Shown piece by piece: positions 16,601-25,454 of a DNA stretch of 64,000 nucleotides. Within the stretch, counting starts at the first letter, position 1. Each line of letters begins with the position of its first letter. The position numbers and the translations under genes are program-made. Below the pieces are notes generated by a model, which saw only the letters and a program-made list of their open reading frames with translations, was not told the origin of the DNA and did not search any database. The stretch is from Larsenimonas salina (GTDB lineage Bacteria; Pseudomonadota; Gammaproteobacteria; Pseudomonadales; Halomonadaceae), in the NCBI RefSeq assembly GCF_023736155.1, contig NZ_JAMLJJ010000002.1, positions 124,001-188,000 of the forward strand, written 5' to 3'.

Positions 16601-16846
16601 TTACTTCCGGGTGTCGTGCTGTTCGGACGTATGTTCCTGGGTGTAGGTGTGGCTAGTGCCGTCGCTGTCCTTTTGCACCTTGTGCTGGTGCTCGGCGTCC
16701 TTTTCACCGTCGTTGACGGCGTCCTTGAAGCCCTTGACCGCAGAGCCTACATCGCCGCCCAGGTTACGTAGTTTTTTGGTGCCGAAAATCAGGATGATGA
16801 TTCCAAGCACGATAAGAAGCTGCCAAATACTGATACCACCTAACAT
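16601..16846 (-). CDS. tatA: Sec-independent protein translocase TatA
   Basis: Pore-forming component of the twin-arginine system. At 81 residues it has the membrane helix at about 3-20 with [20 protein letters not shown]. The FGTKKLR hinge, the [10 protein letters not shown] amphipathic helix and a short acidic/His tail follow. The FGTKKL hinge rather than LGPERLP marks TatA over TatB. hisE lies 39 bp upstream in the same direction. Confidence 0.96.
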   Translation of the reverse strand: MLGGISIWQLLIVLGIIILIFGTKKLRNLGGDVGSAVKGFKDAVNDGEKDAEHQHKVQKDSDGTSHTYTQEHTSEQHDTRK

Positions 16847-16885
16847 CGTCTGCTCCTGGCGGCCGTGGCCGCGTTGGTCTATTCG

Positions 16886-17239
16886 TCAGTGATCCTTGAC
16901 GCGTGAGGCCTTTTCTTCCAGCCCTGAAACGTCGAAACGGCGCGCCAGCTCATTCAGTACATCTTGATGGGAAATATCCAGGTGCGAGAGCATGACCAGG
17001 CTGTGAAACCAGAGGTCGGCGGTTTCACTGACCAGAGACGCCTTTTCCGCACTACCAAGGTGCGCGTCCTTGGCCGCAAGAATGGTCTCGGTCGCTTCTT
17101 CGCCCACTTTCTCGAGAATCTTGTTGAGACCCTTCTGGTGAAGCTTGGCCACGTACGAGTGGTCAGGGTCGCCATGACGTCGTTCGTTCAGAACATCAGC
17201 CAAGCGCTCTAGAATATCGTCATTATGGGCGTCGTTCAT
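16886..17239 (-). CDS. hisE: Phosphoribosyl-ATP pyrophosphatase
   Basis: Second step of histidine synthesis: PRATP to PRAMP plus pyrophosphate, in the cytosol. The MazG-like all-alpha fold shows [22 protein letters not shown] with the metal-binding Glu residues, and [17 protein letters not shown]. It is a stand-alone HisE of 117 residues, not fused to HisI as in E. coli. The ATG with first base 17239 has AGGGA upstream; a frame to 17257 is less likely. In pseudomonads hisI precedes hisE here; in this window hisI is absent and ubiB lies 63 bp upstream. Confidence 0.95.
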   Translation of the reverse strand: MNDAHNDDILERLADVLNERRHGDPDHSYVAKLHQKGLNKILEKVGEEATETILAAKDAHLGSAEKASLVSETADLWFHSLVMLSHLDISHQDVLNELARRFDVSGLEEKASRVKDH

Positions 17240-17302
17240 GAAATCCCTGTTAAACATGTCGCGGTTTAGCGTGAATGGCGGGGGCCGGTAACGTACTCGG
17301 CA

Positions 17303-18931
17303 TTAGCGCCAGAGCAACAGTATAAGCCCAATGGCACCGGCAATCAGTACGCCGGGAGGCTGTTGTTCGGCCCACTCGATCAGAGGCGCCCATCCAACCG
17401 CAAGGGCAATGAGGATGAGACCGACCTTGAGCTTTCGAGTTCCCTTGCGAGCCATCGTGAATTGGGTCTGAAGTTCGGTCAGTGCCTTGGTCTGCTGCTG
17501 ACGTTCCTTGCGCTCGCTTTCGACCTGAGACAGGGCCTGATGAGCCAGTACCGGAAGCCCGGGCAGGCGTTGAACGAGATCCGGCGCCTGTTTTTGAAGC
17601 TCGCTCCAGAACCCCTTGGGGCCTGCGCGTTCTTTCATCCACTGCTCGAGGAAGGGTTTGGCGGTGTGCCACAGGTCAAGGTCCGGATAAAGCTGGCGCC
17701 CGAGCCCTTCGATGTTCAAAAGCGTTTTCTGAAGCAGTACCAGCTGGGGCTGAACTTCCATGTTGAAGCGTTGGGCCGTCTGGAAAAGCCCCATCAAGAC
17801 TTGACCGAAGGAGATATCCTTGAGCGGCTTTTCGAGAATCGGCTCACACACGGCCCGAATGGCTGCGGCGAATTCGTTGGCGCGGGTATCTTCACCCACC
17901 CAGCCGGACTCGATGTGAAGCATTGCGACTTCGTAATAATCCTGTCTGAAAAACGCAAGGATATTACGGGCCAGATAATCCTGATCTTCTCGGGTCAAAC
18001 TGCCGACGATGCCGCAGTCGATCGCGATGAACTGCGGGTCATGCGGGTGCTCGGCGGAGACGAAGATGTTGCCCGGATGCATGTCGGCATGAAAGAAGTT
18101 GTCACGAAAGACCTGGGTGAAAAAGATCTCCACGCCTCGCTCGGCCAGCTTCTTCAGGTCGATACCGAGCGCCTTGAGCGATTCGGTTTCAGCTACCGGA
18201 ATGCCCTCGATGCGCTCCTGTACCATGACGCGCTTGCGGCTCAAGGACCAGTGAATGGTTGGCACATACAGAAGCGGTGAGTGCAGGAAATTTCGCTTGA
18301 GCTGGGAGGTGTTGGCGGCCTCCTTTAAAAGATCGAGCTCATCGAACAGGGTCGACTCGTAGTCGCGCACTACCTCGACCGGGCGAAGGCGCTTGCCTTC
18401 GGGCCAGACCTTCAAAAGCAGTCGTGCAAAGGTATAGAGAAGCTGGATGTCGCTTCGCATCACCCGGTCGATGCCGGGTCGAATGATCTTCACTACAACG
18501 GCTTCGCCGGTGTGAAGACGCGCCACATGCACCTGGGCGATGGAGGCCGATGCCAGCGGGTCAGGGCTGAACTCTTCGAAGATGTCGGCAACGCTTGCAC
18601 CGAGTTCCTCTTCAACGGTCTGGCGGGCAACGTCGTTGGGGAAGGGCGGCACCTGGTCCTGCAGCCGCTTGAGTTCGATGGCCACATCCGGCGGGAGCAA
18701 ATCGCGCCGGGTCGAGAGCATCTGCCCGAATTTGATGAAGATGGGCCCGAGCGATTCGAGCGCGAGTCGCAAGCGCTCTCCGCGGGACTTCGGGCCCTTT
18801 GGAATCAGCTTGAGCGGCGATACGGTCATTATTAACCGGACGATGTGCGGCAGGCGTTCGGCCGGCACCAGTGCGTCAAGCCGATAACGGGCCACGGTCC
18901 AGAGAATGCGCATCAGCCGCACGAATTTCAC
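17303..18931 (-). CDS. ubiB: Ubiquinone biosynthesis protein UbiB (ABC1/ADCK-like ATPase)
   Basis: Atypical kinase-like ATPase needed for coenzyme Q synthesis, bound to the inner membrane. At 542 residues it is close to E. coli (546). The KxGQ motif appears as [16 protein letters not shown] and the alanine-rich nucleotide loop as ASASIAQVH. The catalytic-loop region is HADMHPGN and the metal site is AIDCGIVG. Two C-terminal membrane spans (about 500-540) are evident. It starts with GTG at 18931, overlapping the ubiJ stop as GTGA, with AAGGAGGAG upstream, so translation is probably coupled to ubiJ. Confidence 0.96.
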   Translation of the reverse strand: MKFVRLMRILWTVARYRLDALVPAERLPHIVRLIMTVSPLKLIPKGPKSRGERLRLALESLGPIFIKFGQMLSTRRDLLPPDVAIELKRLQDQVPPFPNDVARQTVEEELGASVADIFEEFSPDPLASASIAQVHVARLHTGEAVVVKIIRPGIDRVMRSDIQLLYTFARLLLKVWPEGKRLRPVEVVRDYESTLFDELDLLKEAANTSQLKRNFLHSPLLYVPTIHWSLSRKRVMVQERIEGIPVAETESLKALGIDLKKLAERGVEIFFTQVFRDNFFHADMHPGNIFVSAEHPHDPQFIAIDCGIVGSLTREDQDYLARNILAFFRQDYYEVAMLHIESGWVGEDTRANEFAAAIRAVCEPILEKPLKDISFGQVLMGLFQTAQRFNMEVQPQLVLLQKTLLNIEGLGRQLYPDLDLWHTAKPFLEQWMKERAGPKGFWSELQKQAPDLVQRLPGLPVLAHQALSQVESERKERQQQTKALTELQTQFTMARKGTRKLKVGLILIALAVGWAPLIEWAEQQPPGVLIAGAIGLILLLWR

Positions 18932-19569
18932 GAAGAGGCTCCTCCTTCGGGAAGCTTTTTCTGAACGGCGGTTACGCGTGCCTCGAGCCGGTCGATCGCG
19001 ATCTGAAGCTGAGTGAGATGCTCGCGAGCCACATGGAACTGGGATCGCCCGGCAATCAGCTGGGCCTCTTCAAGCATGTATTCCTGGATGTCCTGGCTAA
19101 GAGCCTGAGAGGAGTGCACGCCGAATTGACCGATGCTTTTAATGCCGGTGGCAAGGCTGTGGGCCGGTACCTCACCGAACCATTCGACCAGTGCGCCTTC
19201 CCAGTCGACGTCCAGATCCATGAACAGCGCCCGAACCGCTTCGAGCCGAGCCACCTGACCGCGTGCGGCCAGCTTGCCGGAGAACATCAGATACTTGATG
19301 TCGGCGCCGCCCATGAGGCTTGCAAGCGTTTCCGGCGACAGCTCAAGCAGGATGTCGGCGTCCTTTTCCTGCACGTGGCGCAGCGTGCTCAGATGAATAC
19401 CGTACGGATCGAAGCTGATGCGTGTGTTGATGTTCGGGCGTTCGAGGCAGACCACCAAGCGAAGCCCTGCCAGCGCATTGAGTCGCTCGGCCGCTGCCGG
19501 GTCACGCGACAACAGCTGATTGACGGTTTTCTCCATGCCCGAAAGCAGCACGGAAGTCAGTAACGTCAT
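18928..19569 (-). CDS. ubiJ: Ubiquinone biosynthesis accessory factor UbiJ
   Basis: Lipid-binding SCP2-domain protein of the soluble Ubi complex, thought to hold the polyprenyl intermediate. The N-terminal SCP2 domain spans roughly residues 15-120, with the [15 protein letters not shown] segment. A helical C-terminal tail ends in a coiled-coil-like [13 protein letters not shown] use the ATG with first base 19569 (213 residues; AAGAG upstream); an ATG at 19608 would add 13 residues. It lies between ubiE and ubiB, the canonical order, and overlaps ubiB by 4 bp. Confidence 0.9.
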   Translation of the reverse strand: MTLLTSVLLSGMEKTVNQLLSRDPAAAERLNALAGLRLVVCLERPNINTRISFDPYGIHLSTLRHVQEKDADILLELSPETLASLMGGADIKYLMFSGKLAARGQVARLEAVRALFMDLDVDWEGALVEWFGEVPAHSLATGIKSIGQFGVHSSQALSQDIQEYMLEEAQLIAGRSQFHVAREHLTQLQIAIDRLEARVTAVQKKLPEGGASS

Positions 19570-19627
19570 GGATTTACTCTTGCCTGATGCGCAGCCAGAC
19601 TGCGTCATGAAATCATGGATCGACCGA

Positions 19628-20374
19628 TCAGAGCTTGATGCCTCGATGCAAGGCCACTACGCCACCGGTCAGGTTGGTATATTCGACGCGCTCGAGGCCT
19701 GCCTGTTCCATCATGTGCTTGAGGGTCTCCTGATCCGGATGCATGCGAATCGATTCCGCCAGATAGCGGTAGGAGTCGGGGTCGTTAGCGACCCACTGAC
19801 CAAGCTTTGGCAGTACTCGGAAGGAGTACTCGTCATAGACTTTCGAGAACACGGGATTGACCGGCTTGGAAAATTCCAGAACCAGCAGTCGACCGCCGGG
19901 TTTCAGGACACGCGCCATGGAGCGAAGCGCCTTGGCCTTGTCGGTCACGTTTCTAAGCCCGAACGCGATGGTGATGCAGTCGAACGTGTTGCTTTCAAAC
20001 GGCAATGCCTCGGCATTGGCCTGTACGTATTCGATGTTGTTGCAAAGCCCCAGGTCCGTCAGCTTATCGCGGCCGACGTTGAGCATGGAACTGTTGATGT
20101 CGGCAAGGACCACTTGGCCCTGATCGCCGACACGCTTTGAAAACTTGGCGGTGAGATCGCCGGTACCGCCTGCGATATCGAGCACCTTGTGCCCACGGCG
20201 CACGCCGGAGCGCTCGATGGTGATGCGCTTCCAGACGCGGTGCACGCCCATCGACATCAGGTCGTTCATGGTGTCATAGCGTGAGGCGACGGAGTGAAAG
20301 ACATCGGCCACTCGTCCGGCTTTTTCCTCGAAGGCCACCTTTTCGTAGCCAAAGTCCGTGGTTCGCTTATCCAT
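19628..20374 (-). CDS. ubiE: Ubiquinone/menaquinone C-methyltransferase
   Basis: SAM-dependent methyltransferase adding the ring methyl group in ubiquinone (and menaquinone) synthesis. The 248 residues match E. coli (251). Seen are TDFGYEKV and the helix [20 protein letters not shown] motif I is [12 protein letters not shown] (65-76), motif [17 protein letters not shown] and motif [18 protein letters not shown]. It is first of the ubiE-ubiJ-ubiB-hisE-tatABC series on the minus strand, 120 bp after the DUF971 gene. Confidence 0.97.
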   Translation of the reverse strand: MDKRTTDFGYEKVAFEEKAGRVADVFHSVASRYDTMNDLMSMGVHRVWKRITIERSGVRRGHKVLDIAGGTGDLTAKFSKRVGDQGQVVLADINSSMLNVGRDKLTDLGLCNNIEYVQANAEALPFESNTFDCITIAFGLRNVTDKAKALRSMARVLKPGGRLLVLEFSKPVNPVFSKVYDEYSFRVLPKLGQWVANDPDSYRYLAESIRMHPDQETLKHMMEQAGLERVEYTNLTGGVVALHRGIKL

Positions 20375-20494
20375 GCTTTCCTCAAAAAGATAAAGGCCAG
20401 AAGGTGACGGCTGCCCGGAGGCGTGCGTGATGGCCGGGGCCGATGGCGGATTGCATTGTAGCGTCCACGGCGGATTTTGTCTTTGGCGTGAGCC

Positions 20495-20878
20495 TCAAAG
20501 CTGCTTAATCGAGATCGACATCGGCTGACGTGTCTGGCCGGCCTTCTCGAGACGTTCGAGATAGCGTGCCCAATACTGCTCTTCGTGAAGCGCAAGTTCC
20601 AGCAGGTACTCAAAGGTATAAAGCCCGCTGTCATGGTCGTCATCGAAATGTAGCTTCAGGGCGTAATGCCCGGCGGGAGTGATGTCGGTCAGCCCGACGT
20701 TCTTCTTGCCGACCTGAAGAACTTCCTGGCCTGCGCCATGGCCCTTGACCTCGGCAGACGGCGAGTGGACACGCAGATACTCGGCGCTCAGAGCGTAGTG
20801 ATGGCCATCGCTGAAGGTGAGATCCAGAACACGATCTTCACGGCGGTAGTGGACATGGGTCAGGGTGGGCTCGGTCAT
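20495..20878 (-). CDS. DUF971 protein (gamma-butyrobetaine hydroxylase-like N-terminal domain)
   Basis: Small cytosolic protein of 127 residues made of the DUF971 beta-rich domain, including the LTFSDGHHYALSAEYLRVHSPSAE start. The same fold forms the N-terminal part of gamma-butyrobetaine dioxygenases. Stand-alone versions have no firmly established reaction. The family is often next to hslVU in pseudomonads, as here (57 bp after hslU). The C-terminal 40 residues are helical and charged, beyond the domain core. Confidence 0.85.
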   Translation of the reverse strand: MTEPTLTHVHYRREDRVLDLTFSDGHHYALSAEYLRVHSPSAEVKGHGAGQEVLQVGKKNVGLTDITPAGHYALKLHFDDDHDSGLYTFEYLLELALHEEQYWARYLERLEKAGQTRQPMSISIKQL

Positions 20879-20906
20879 GATCGGTCTCCTCTACCACGTT
20901 CGAGGT

Positions 20907-20929
20907 GCGCCCCGCAGTGAGCGGGGCGC
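20907..20929 (-). repeat. GC-rich hairpin between hslU and the DUF971 gene
   Basis: GCGCCCCGC (20907-20915), AGTGA loop and GCGGGGCGC (20921-20929) form a 9-bp perfect stem. There is no T-run on either side. It probably acts as an mRNA-processing or stabilising element between hslU and DUF971, or as a weak attenuator. Confidence 0.55.
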
Positions 20930-20935
20930 GGCGGC

Positions 20936-22261
20936 TTATAGAATATAGCGCGAGAGATCGTCATCGCGGGCCAGGTCGCCAAGGCGGTCCTCGACGTAGG
21001 TGGCGTCGATGGTCAGCGGGCCTTGCATGTCGCTGCCTTCGAACAGTGCCTCCTCGAGCAAACGTTCCATGACGGTATGCAGGCGGCGCGCGCCGATGTT
21101 TTCGGTGCCTTCATTCACCTGATAGGCGATCTGGGCGATGCGGTCGATGCCTTCTTCGGTGAATTCCACCTGGAGCCCTTCGGTGTTCATCAGTGACTCG
21201 TACTGACGGGTCAGCGACGCGGACGGCTCGGTCAGAATGCGCTTGAAGTCGTCCGGCGTGAGCGCGGAAAGCTCGACGCGAATCGGTAGACGGCCCTGAA
21301 GCTCCGGAATGAGATCCGAGGGCTTGGAGAGGTGGAACGCGCCCGAAGCGATGAAGAGAATGTGGTCGGTGCGCACCATGCCGTGCTTGGTCGAGACCGT
21401 TGAACCTTCGATCAGCGGCAGCAGGTCGCGCTGAACGCCTTCACGCGAAACATCGCCGCCGGATTCGCTGCGTTTGGCGACCTTGTCGATCTCATCGACG
21501 AACACGATGCCGTTCTGCTCGACCGAGTCGATGGCGCGGGCTTTCAGGTCCTCATCATTGACCAGCTTCGCCGCTTCCTCGTCGCGTACGAGTTTCAAGG
21601 CTTCCTTGACGCTCATGCGCTTGGTTTCGCTTTGCTGTTTGCCCATGTTGGAAAACAGGTTCTGCAGCTGGCTGGTCATCTCTTCCATGCCCGGCGGGGT
21701 CATCAGATCGATGCCCTGGCCCTGAGGCGTCAGTTCGATGTCTATTTCCTTGTCATCGAGCTGGCCTTCACGCAGCTTCTTGCGGAAGGTCTGGCGCGTG
21801 GTGCTGTCCTGCTTGCCGCCGTTGTCGTATTCGCTGCCGCGCGCCGGCGGAAGCAGGGCATCGAGAATGCGCTCTTCGGCGGCGTCTTCGGCCTTGTGCT
21901 CGACCTGCTTCTTGGCCTGCTCGCGAACGAGCTTCATCGCCATCTCGACCAAATCTCGAATGATGGATTCGACGTCACGGCCGACGTAGCCCACCTCGGT
22001 AAACTTGGTGGCCTCGACCTTGATGAACGGAGCGCCGGCGAGTTTTGCAAGGCGACGGGCAATTTCGGTCTTGCCCACGCCCGTCGGGCCGATCATCAGA
22101 ATGTTTTTCGGCACCACTTCGGCGCGCAGGTCTTCATCGAGCTGCATCCGGCGCCAGCGGTTACGAAGTGCGATGGCCACGGCACGTTTGGCGTCGCCCT
22201 GGCCGACGATGTATTGGTCCAGCGCGTGGACGATTTCACGGGGCGTCATCTGTTCGGTCAT
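20936..22261 (-). CDS. hslU: ATP-dependent protease ATPase subunit HslU (ClpY)
   Basis: AAA+ unfoldase that feeds substrates into the HslV peptidase. Starting at [11 protein letters not shown] (first base 22261) gives 441 residues (E. coli 443). Walker A GPTGVGKT is at 58-65 and the pore loop GYVG at 91-94. Walker [10 protein letters not shown], the I-domain (about 110-240) and the C-terminal [11 protein letters not shown] tail that docks into HslV are present. A longer frame to 22324 would overlap hslV and is unlike the family. It starts 4 bp after the hslV stop, so the two are one translational unit. Confidence 0.97.
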   Translation of the reverse strand: MTEQMTPREIVHALDQYIVGQGDAKRAVAIALRNRWRRMQLDEDLRAEVVPKNILMIGPTGVGKTEIARRLAKLAGAPFIKVEATKFTEVGYVGRDVESIIRDLVEMAMKLVREQAKKQVEHKAEDAAEERILDALLPPARGSEYDNGGKQDSTTRQTFRKKLREGQLDDKEIDIELTPQGQGIDLMTPPGMEEMTSQLQNLFSNMGKQQSETKRMSVKEALKLVRDEEAAKLVNDEDLKARAIDSVEQNGIVFVDEIDKVAKRSESGGDVSREGVQRDLLPLIEGSTVSTKHGMVRTDHILFIASGAFHLSKPSDLIPELQGRLPIRVELSALTPDDFKRILTEPSASLTRQYESLMNTEGLQVEFTEEGIDRIAQIAYQVNEGTENIGARRLHTVMERLLEEALFEGSDMQGPLTIDATYVEDRLGDLARDDDLSRYIL

Positions 22262-22265
22262 CGGC

Positions 22266-22787
22266 TTAGTCCAGAGCTTCGAGAGTGATGTTGTGATTGG
22301 TGTAGACGCAGATGTCTGCGGCAATGGTCAGGCTTTTCTCGGTGATTTCGCGGGCGGACAGATCTGTGTTGTCCAAAAGCGCGCGCGCGGAGGCATTGGC
22401 GTAGTGCCCGCCGGAGCCGATGGTGATGATGCCGTGCTCGGGTTCGAGGACGTCACCGGTGCCGGTGATGATCAGCGAGGCGTTCTTGTCGGCCACGGCA
22501 AGCATGGCTTCGAGACGACGCAAAGCGCGGTCGGTGCGCCATTCCTTGGCCAGTTCCACGGCGGCCTTGGTCAGATGCCCCTGATACTTTTCAAGCTGCG
22601 CTTCGAAGTGTTCGAACAGGGTGAAGGCGTCGGCGGTGCCGCCGGCGAAGCCTGCCAGCACCTGATTGCGATACAGGCGGCGGACCTTGCTGGCGTTGCC
22701 TTTCATGACGGTATTGCCAAGAGAGACTTGACCATCGCCCGCCAGGGCCACTTTGTCGCCGCGGCGAACGGATACGATCGTGGTCAT
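22266..22787 (-). CDS. hslV: ATP-dependent protease peptidase subunit HslV (ClpQ)
   Basis: Proteasome-beta-like peptidase of the HslUV heat-shock protease. The 173 residues begin MTTIVSVRR. Removal of Met exposes the catalytic Thr, and the following [14 protein letters not shown] carries the Lys and Gly of the active site. [15 protein letters not shown] and [15 protein letters not shown] are also typical. CGGAG lies before the ATG. A heat-shock-type promoter and a 5' hairpin precede the gene. Confidence 0.97.
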   Translation of the reverse strand: MTTIVSVRRGDKVALAGDGQVSLGNTVMKGNASKVRRLYRNQVLAGFAGGTADAFTLFEHFEAQLEKYQGHLTKAAVELAKEWRTDRALRRLEAMLAVADKNASLIITGTGDVLEPEHGIITIGSGGHYANASARALLDNTDLSAREITEKSLTIAADICVYTNHNITLEALD

Positions 22788-22845
22788 AAGAACTCCGGAT
22801 AAAAGGGGGATGTCCCCTGGTGACTTTGACGCGTTGCTGCGCCAT

Positions 22846-22863
22846 GGGAGATGCGTGTCTCCC
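22846..22863 (-). repeat. 5' hairpin of the predicted hslVU transcript
   Basis: GGGAGA (22846-22851), TGCGTG loop, TCTCCC (22858-22863): a 6-bp perfect stem that would lie at the very 5' end of RNA from the heat-shock promoter. A second small stem GGGG/CCCC (22806-22817) lies nearer the start codon. I recall that E. coli hslVU mRNA also has a 5' stem-loop influencing stability; the parallel is inference. Confidence 0.4.
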
Positions 22864-22865
22864 CT

Positions 22866-22894
22866 AGATGAGGTCGATGTACCCGGAACTCAAG
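22866..22894 (-). promoter_or_regulatory. Candidate sigma32 heat-shock promoter of hslVU
   Basis: On the minus strand CTTGAG (22894-22889) and CCTCATCT (22873-22866) are 15 bp apart. The sigma32 consensus is about CTTGAAA, 13-15 bp, CCCCATNT; the -10 differs by one base and the -35 by one. It lies 79 bp before hslV, a known heat-shock operon in E. coli. Confidence 0.55.
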
Positions 22895-22898
22895 CCGA

Positions 22899-22920
22899 GG
22901 GTGGGGCGATGGCCCCACCC
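22899..22920 (-). repeat. Strong hairpin after the SPOR-protein gene
   Basis: GGGTGGGGC (22899-22907), GATG, GCCCCACCC (22912-22920): a 9-bp perfect stem directly after the SPOR gene stop. No T-run follows on the minus strand. It may mark the 3' end of the argS-SPOR message, upstream of the hslV promoter. Confidence 0.55.
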
Positions 22921-22923
22921 GGG

Positions 22924-23619
22924 TCATTTCTGTTTCATGACCAGCGGCGTAATGCCCTGGGTCTGCATCAGGCCCTGAGCACGTGCAAGCTCGTTGCCGT
23001 CCTTGTAGGGGCCGGCCTGAACGCGGTACCAGGTGGTGTTGTCTGCCGTGGTGACGGTGGTGAGCTGAATGATGATGCCAAGGTTCTTGAGCTTGTCGGC
23101 AAGCTTCTGTGCGTCCTTTTTGGACTGAAACGAGGCGGCCTGAAGCAAATAGGTCTGCCCGGACTCGAGGTTTGCCGTGGGCTTTTCCGTACGCTTTTGC
23201 GTCGTCTGCGCCTGCTCGCTCGGGTCAGGCTCGGGCGTTTTAGGCGTCGAACGATAGGTTTTGACGTCAGGCGCGACCACTTCGGTTTCCGGCAGCAGCG
23301 TGTAGAAATCGAACGAAGGCATTTTTTCCCCGTCGTCGCCACTTTCGGAGGCATCAGAAGACGCCGCGTTTTTCGCCGCACTTCTATCGACCGGTTTCGC
23401 GATGACCGAGGCTGGCTCCGACGGTTTGGCCGGGGCTGTCTGGCTGCCGTCGTCGTGCATCAGGTAGTAGGCGAAGATGAAGCCGCCGACGATGCCGAAG
23501 GCCGCCCAGAGCCAGCCCGGGATCAACGGGCCGGTAATCGGCTTTTTCTTCTGAGCGCCGCGGCTGGACGCCCCCTTGCGTGACTGGGGGGCGCTTTTCT
23601 TACTGGGCGTGCGAGCCAT
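22924..23619 (-). CDS. SPOR-domain membrane protein, FtsN-like
   Basis: Probable cell-envelope protein binding denuded peptidoglycan at the septum. The 231 residues show a basic cytosolic N-terminus (1-33) and one membrane span at about 34-53 (PGWLWAAFGIVGGFIFAYYL). A Pro/Ser/Ala-rich acidic periplasmic linker follows. The C-terminal SPOR domain (about 152-231) includes YLLQAASFQSKKDAQKLADKL and WYRVQAGPYKDGNELARAQ. The architecture is that of FtsN, though weak conservation outside the domain makes FtsN versus another SPOR protein uncertain. Its start abuts the argS stop (TAAATG), a fixed pairing in pseudomonads. Confidence 0.87.
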   Translation of the reverse strand: MARTPSKKSAPQSRKGASSRGAQKKKPITGPLIPGWLWAAFGIVGGFIFAYYLMHDDGSQTAPAKPSEPASVIAKPVDRSAAKNAASSDASESGDDGEKMPSFDFYTLLPETEVVAPDVKTYRSTPKTPEPDPSEQAQTTQKRTEKPTANLESGQTYLLQAASFQSKKDAQKLADKLKNLGIIIQLTTVTTADNTTWYRVQAGPYKDGNELARAQGLMQTQGITPLVMKQK

Positions 23620-25305
23620 TTACATCTCCTCGGGGGCGCTGACTCCCAGAATGCCAAGGCCGTTGGCCAGGACCTGCCGTACGGCAACGCCCAGCGTCAA
23701 ACGCGCATCCCTGAGCGCGTCGTCCTCGACCATGACCTTCACCGCGTTGTAGTAGGAATGGAACTCGCCGGCCAGCTCCTGCAGGTACTGCGCGACCTGA
23801 TACGGCTCACGCGCCCTGGCGGCGCGGGCGATCAGTTCCGGATAGGCGGCGAGTCGATTCATCAGATCCTTCTCGCGTTCCTCGGTCAAAAGCGACAGCT
23901 GTGCAAGCCCGCGTGCTTGATCGAACGGCACGCCTTCACGCTCGGCCTTGCGCAGCACGCTGCATACGCGGGCGTGGGCGTATTGGATGTAGTAGACCGG
24001 GTTGTCATTGGTCTGGGAGCGGGCCAGATCGATGTCAAACGTCATCTGAGACGTGGCGGCGCGCGCGATCAGGAAGTAGCGCGTGGCGTCGCGGCCCACC
24101 TCATCGATCAGGTCACGAAGCGTGACGTAGCTGCCGGCGCGTTTCGAAATCTTGACCTCAACGCCTGAGCGGGTGACCAGCACCATCTGGTGAAGTACGT
24201 ACTCCGGAAAGCCTTCGGGGATGCCGGTCTCAAGCGCTTGAAGGCCTGCGCGCACGCGGGTGATCGTTGAGTGGTGGTCGGCGCCCTGTTCGTTGATGAC
24301 CGTCTTGAAGCCGCGGTTCCACTTGTCGTGGTGGTAGGCGACGTCCGGCAGGAAGTAGGTGTAGCCGCCTTCACGCTTGCGCATGACGCGGTCCTTGTCA
24401 TCGCCGAACTCGGTGGTCTTGAGCCACAGTGCGCCATCGGATTCGTAGGTGTAGCCGTTGTCGATCAAGCGCTCGACGGTGGCCTCGACCTTGCCATCGC
24501 GGTAGAGCGAGGATTCGAGGAAGTAGACGTCGAACTCGACGCCGAACGCCCGCAGGTCCAGATCCTGTTCGCGGCGAAGGTACGCCACCGCGAACTCGCG
24601 AATAGCCTGTATGTCGTCACGGTCACCCTTGGCGGTGGTCTCGCGGTCGCCGGCCTTGACGGTCTCGCCGTTCAAGTAGGCGCGGGCGACGTCCTTGATG
24701 TACTCACCGCGGTAGCCGTCCTGCGGCCAGGCGGGATCGGAGGGCTCGAGCCCCTTGACCCGAGCGGCCACCGACAGCGCCAGATTGTCGATCTGGGCGC
24801 CGGCGTCGTTGTAATAGAACTCGCGGGTAACGTTGTAGCCGTTGACGGCGAGCAGCCGGCAGAGGCTGTCACCGATGGCCGCACCGCGACCGTGGCCCAC
24901 GTGCAGTGGGCCGGTCGGGTTGGCCGAGACGAATTCGACCTGCACGGCTTCGTCATTGCCCTGGGTGTTGTGACCGAAGCGCTCGCCCTCATCGAGTACG
25001 GTGCGGATGATTTCCGCGGCGGCCTCGGTGTTGGCAAAGAAGTTGATAAAGCCCGGACCTGCGATGTCGACCTGCGAGATGGCCTGGCTTTCAGGCAGGG
25101 CATCGATCAGGGCCTGAGCCAGCTCGCGCGGTTTAAGCCCCGCGGGCTTTGAAAGCATCAGCGCCAGATTGGTGGCGTAATCGCCGTGCGCCTTGTCCTT
25201 GGTCGCTTCGATCTTGATGTCAGGCGCTACATCGGCGGGCAGTGTTCCGCGTTCCTTGAGGGCGTCGAGCGCGGCGGTAAGCAGTGCGAGAATCGTCTCT
25301 TTCAT
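23620..25305 (-). CDS. argS: Arginyl-tRNA synthetase
   Basis: Class I aminoacyl-tRNA synthetase charging tRNA-Arg. The 561 residues (E. coli 577) include the N-terminal tRNA D-loop-recognition domain (1-115) and [18 protein letters not shown] with the HIGH-type motif HVGH at 135-138. A KMSK-like [12 protein letters not shown] segment is also present. The DALR anticodon-binding domain forms the C-terminus ([16 protein letters not shown] onward). The start is the ATG with first base 25305. It is translationally contiguous with the SPOR gene. Confidence 0.97.
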   Translation of the reverse strand: MKETILALLTAALDALKERGTLPADVAPDIKIEATKDKAHGDYATNLALMLSKPAGLKPRELAQALIDALPESQAISQVDIAGPGFINFFANTEAAAEIIRTVLDEGERFGHNTQGNDEAVQVEFVSANPTGPLHVGHGRGAAIGDSLCRLLAVNGYNVTREFYYNDAGAQIDNLALSVAARVKGLEPSDPAWPQDGYRGEYIKDVARAYLNGETVKAGDRETTAKGDRDDIQAIREFAVAYLRREQDLDLRAFGVEFDVYFLESSLYRDGKVEATVERLIDNGYTYESDGALWLKTTEFGDDKDRVMRKREGGYTYFLPDVAYHHDKWNRGFKTVINEQGADHHSTITRVRAGLQALETGIPEGFPEYVLHQMVLVTRSGVEVKISKRAGSYVTLRDLIDEVGRDATRYFLIARAATSQMTFDIDLARSQTNDNPVYYIQYAHARVCSVLRKAEREGVPFDQARGLAQLSLLTEEREKDLMNRLAAYPELIARAARAREPYQVAQYLQELAGEFHSYYNAVKVMVEDDALRDARLTLGVAVRQVLANGLGILGVSAPEEM

Positions 25306-25454
25306 GGAATTCGATCAAAGGTCCTGGTGAGGCCGACTCACCTGTGGTGTCAGAAATGACGGCAGATGCGCCATGACCGGTGTGCCATGGCCGCAGTATC
25401 GGGTTCGAGAACCCGCCATTATCAATCAAGCAGCCGCTGTGTCAAAGCCTGCGC

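Noticed and set aside
22924-23619. Firm naming of the SPOR protein as FtsN
   Set aside because: Only the architecture and SPOR domain are visible; the essential FtsN helices cannot be recognised by eye.
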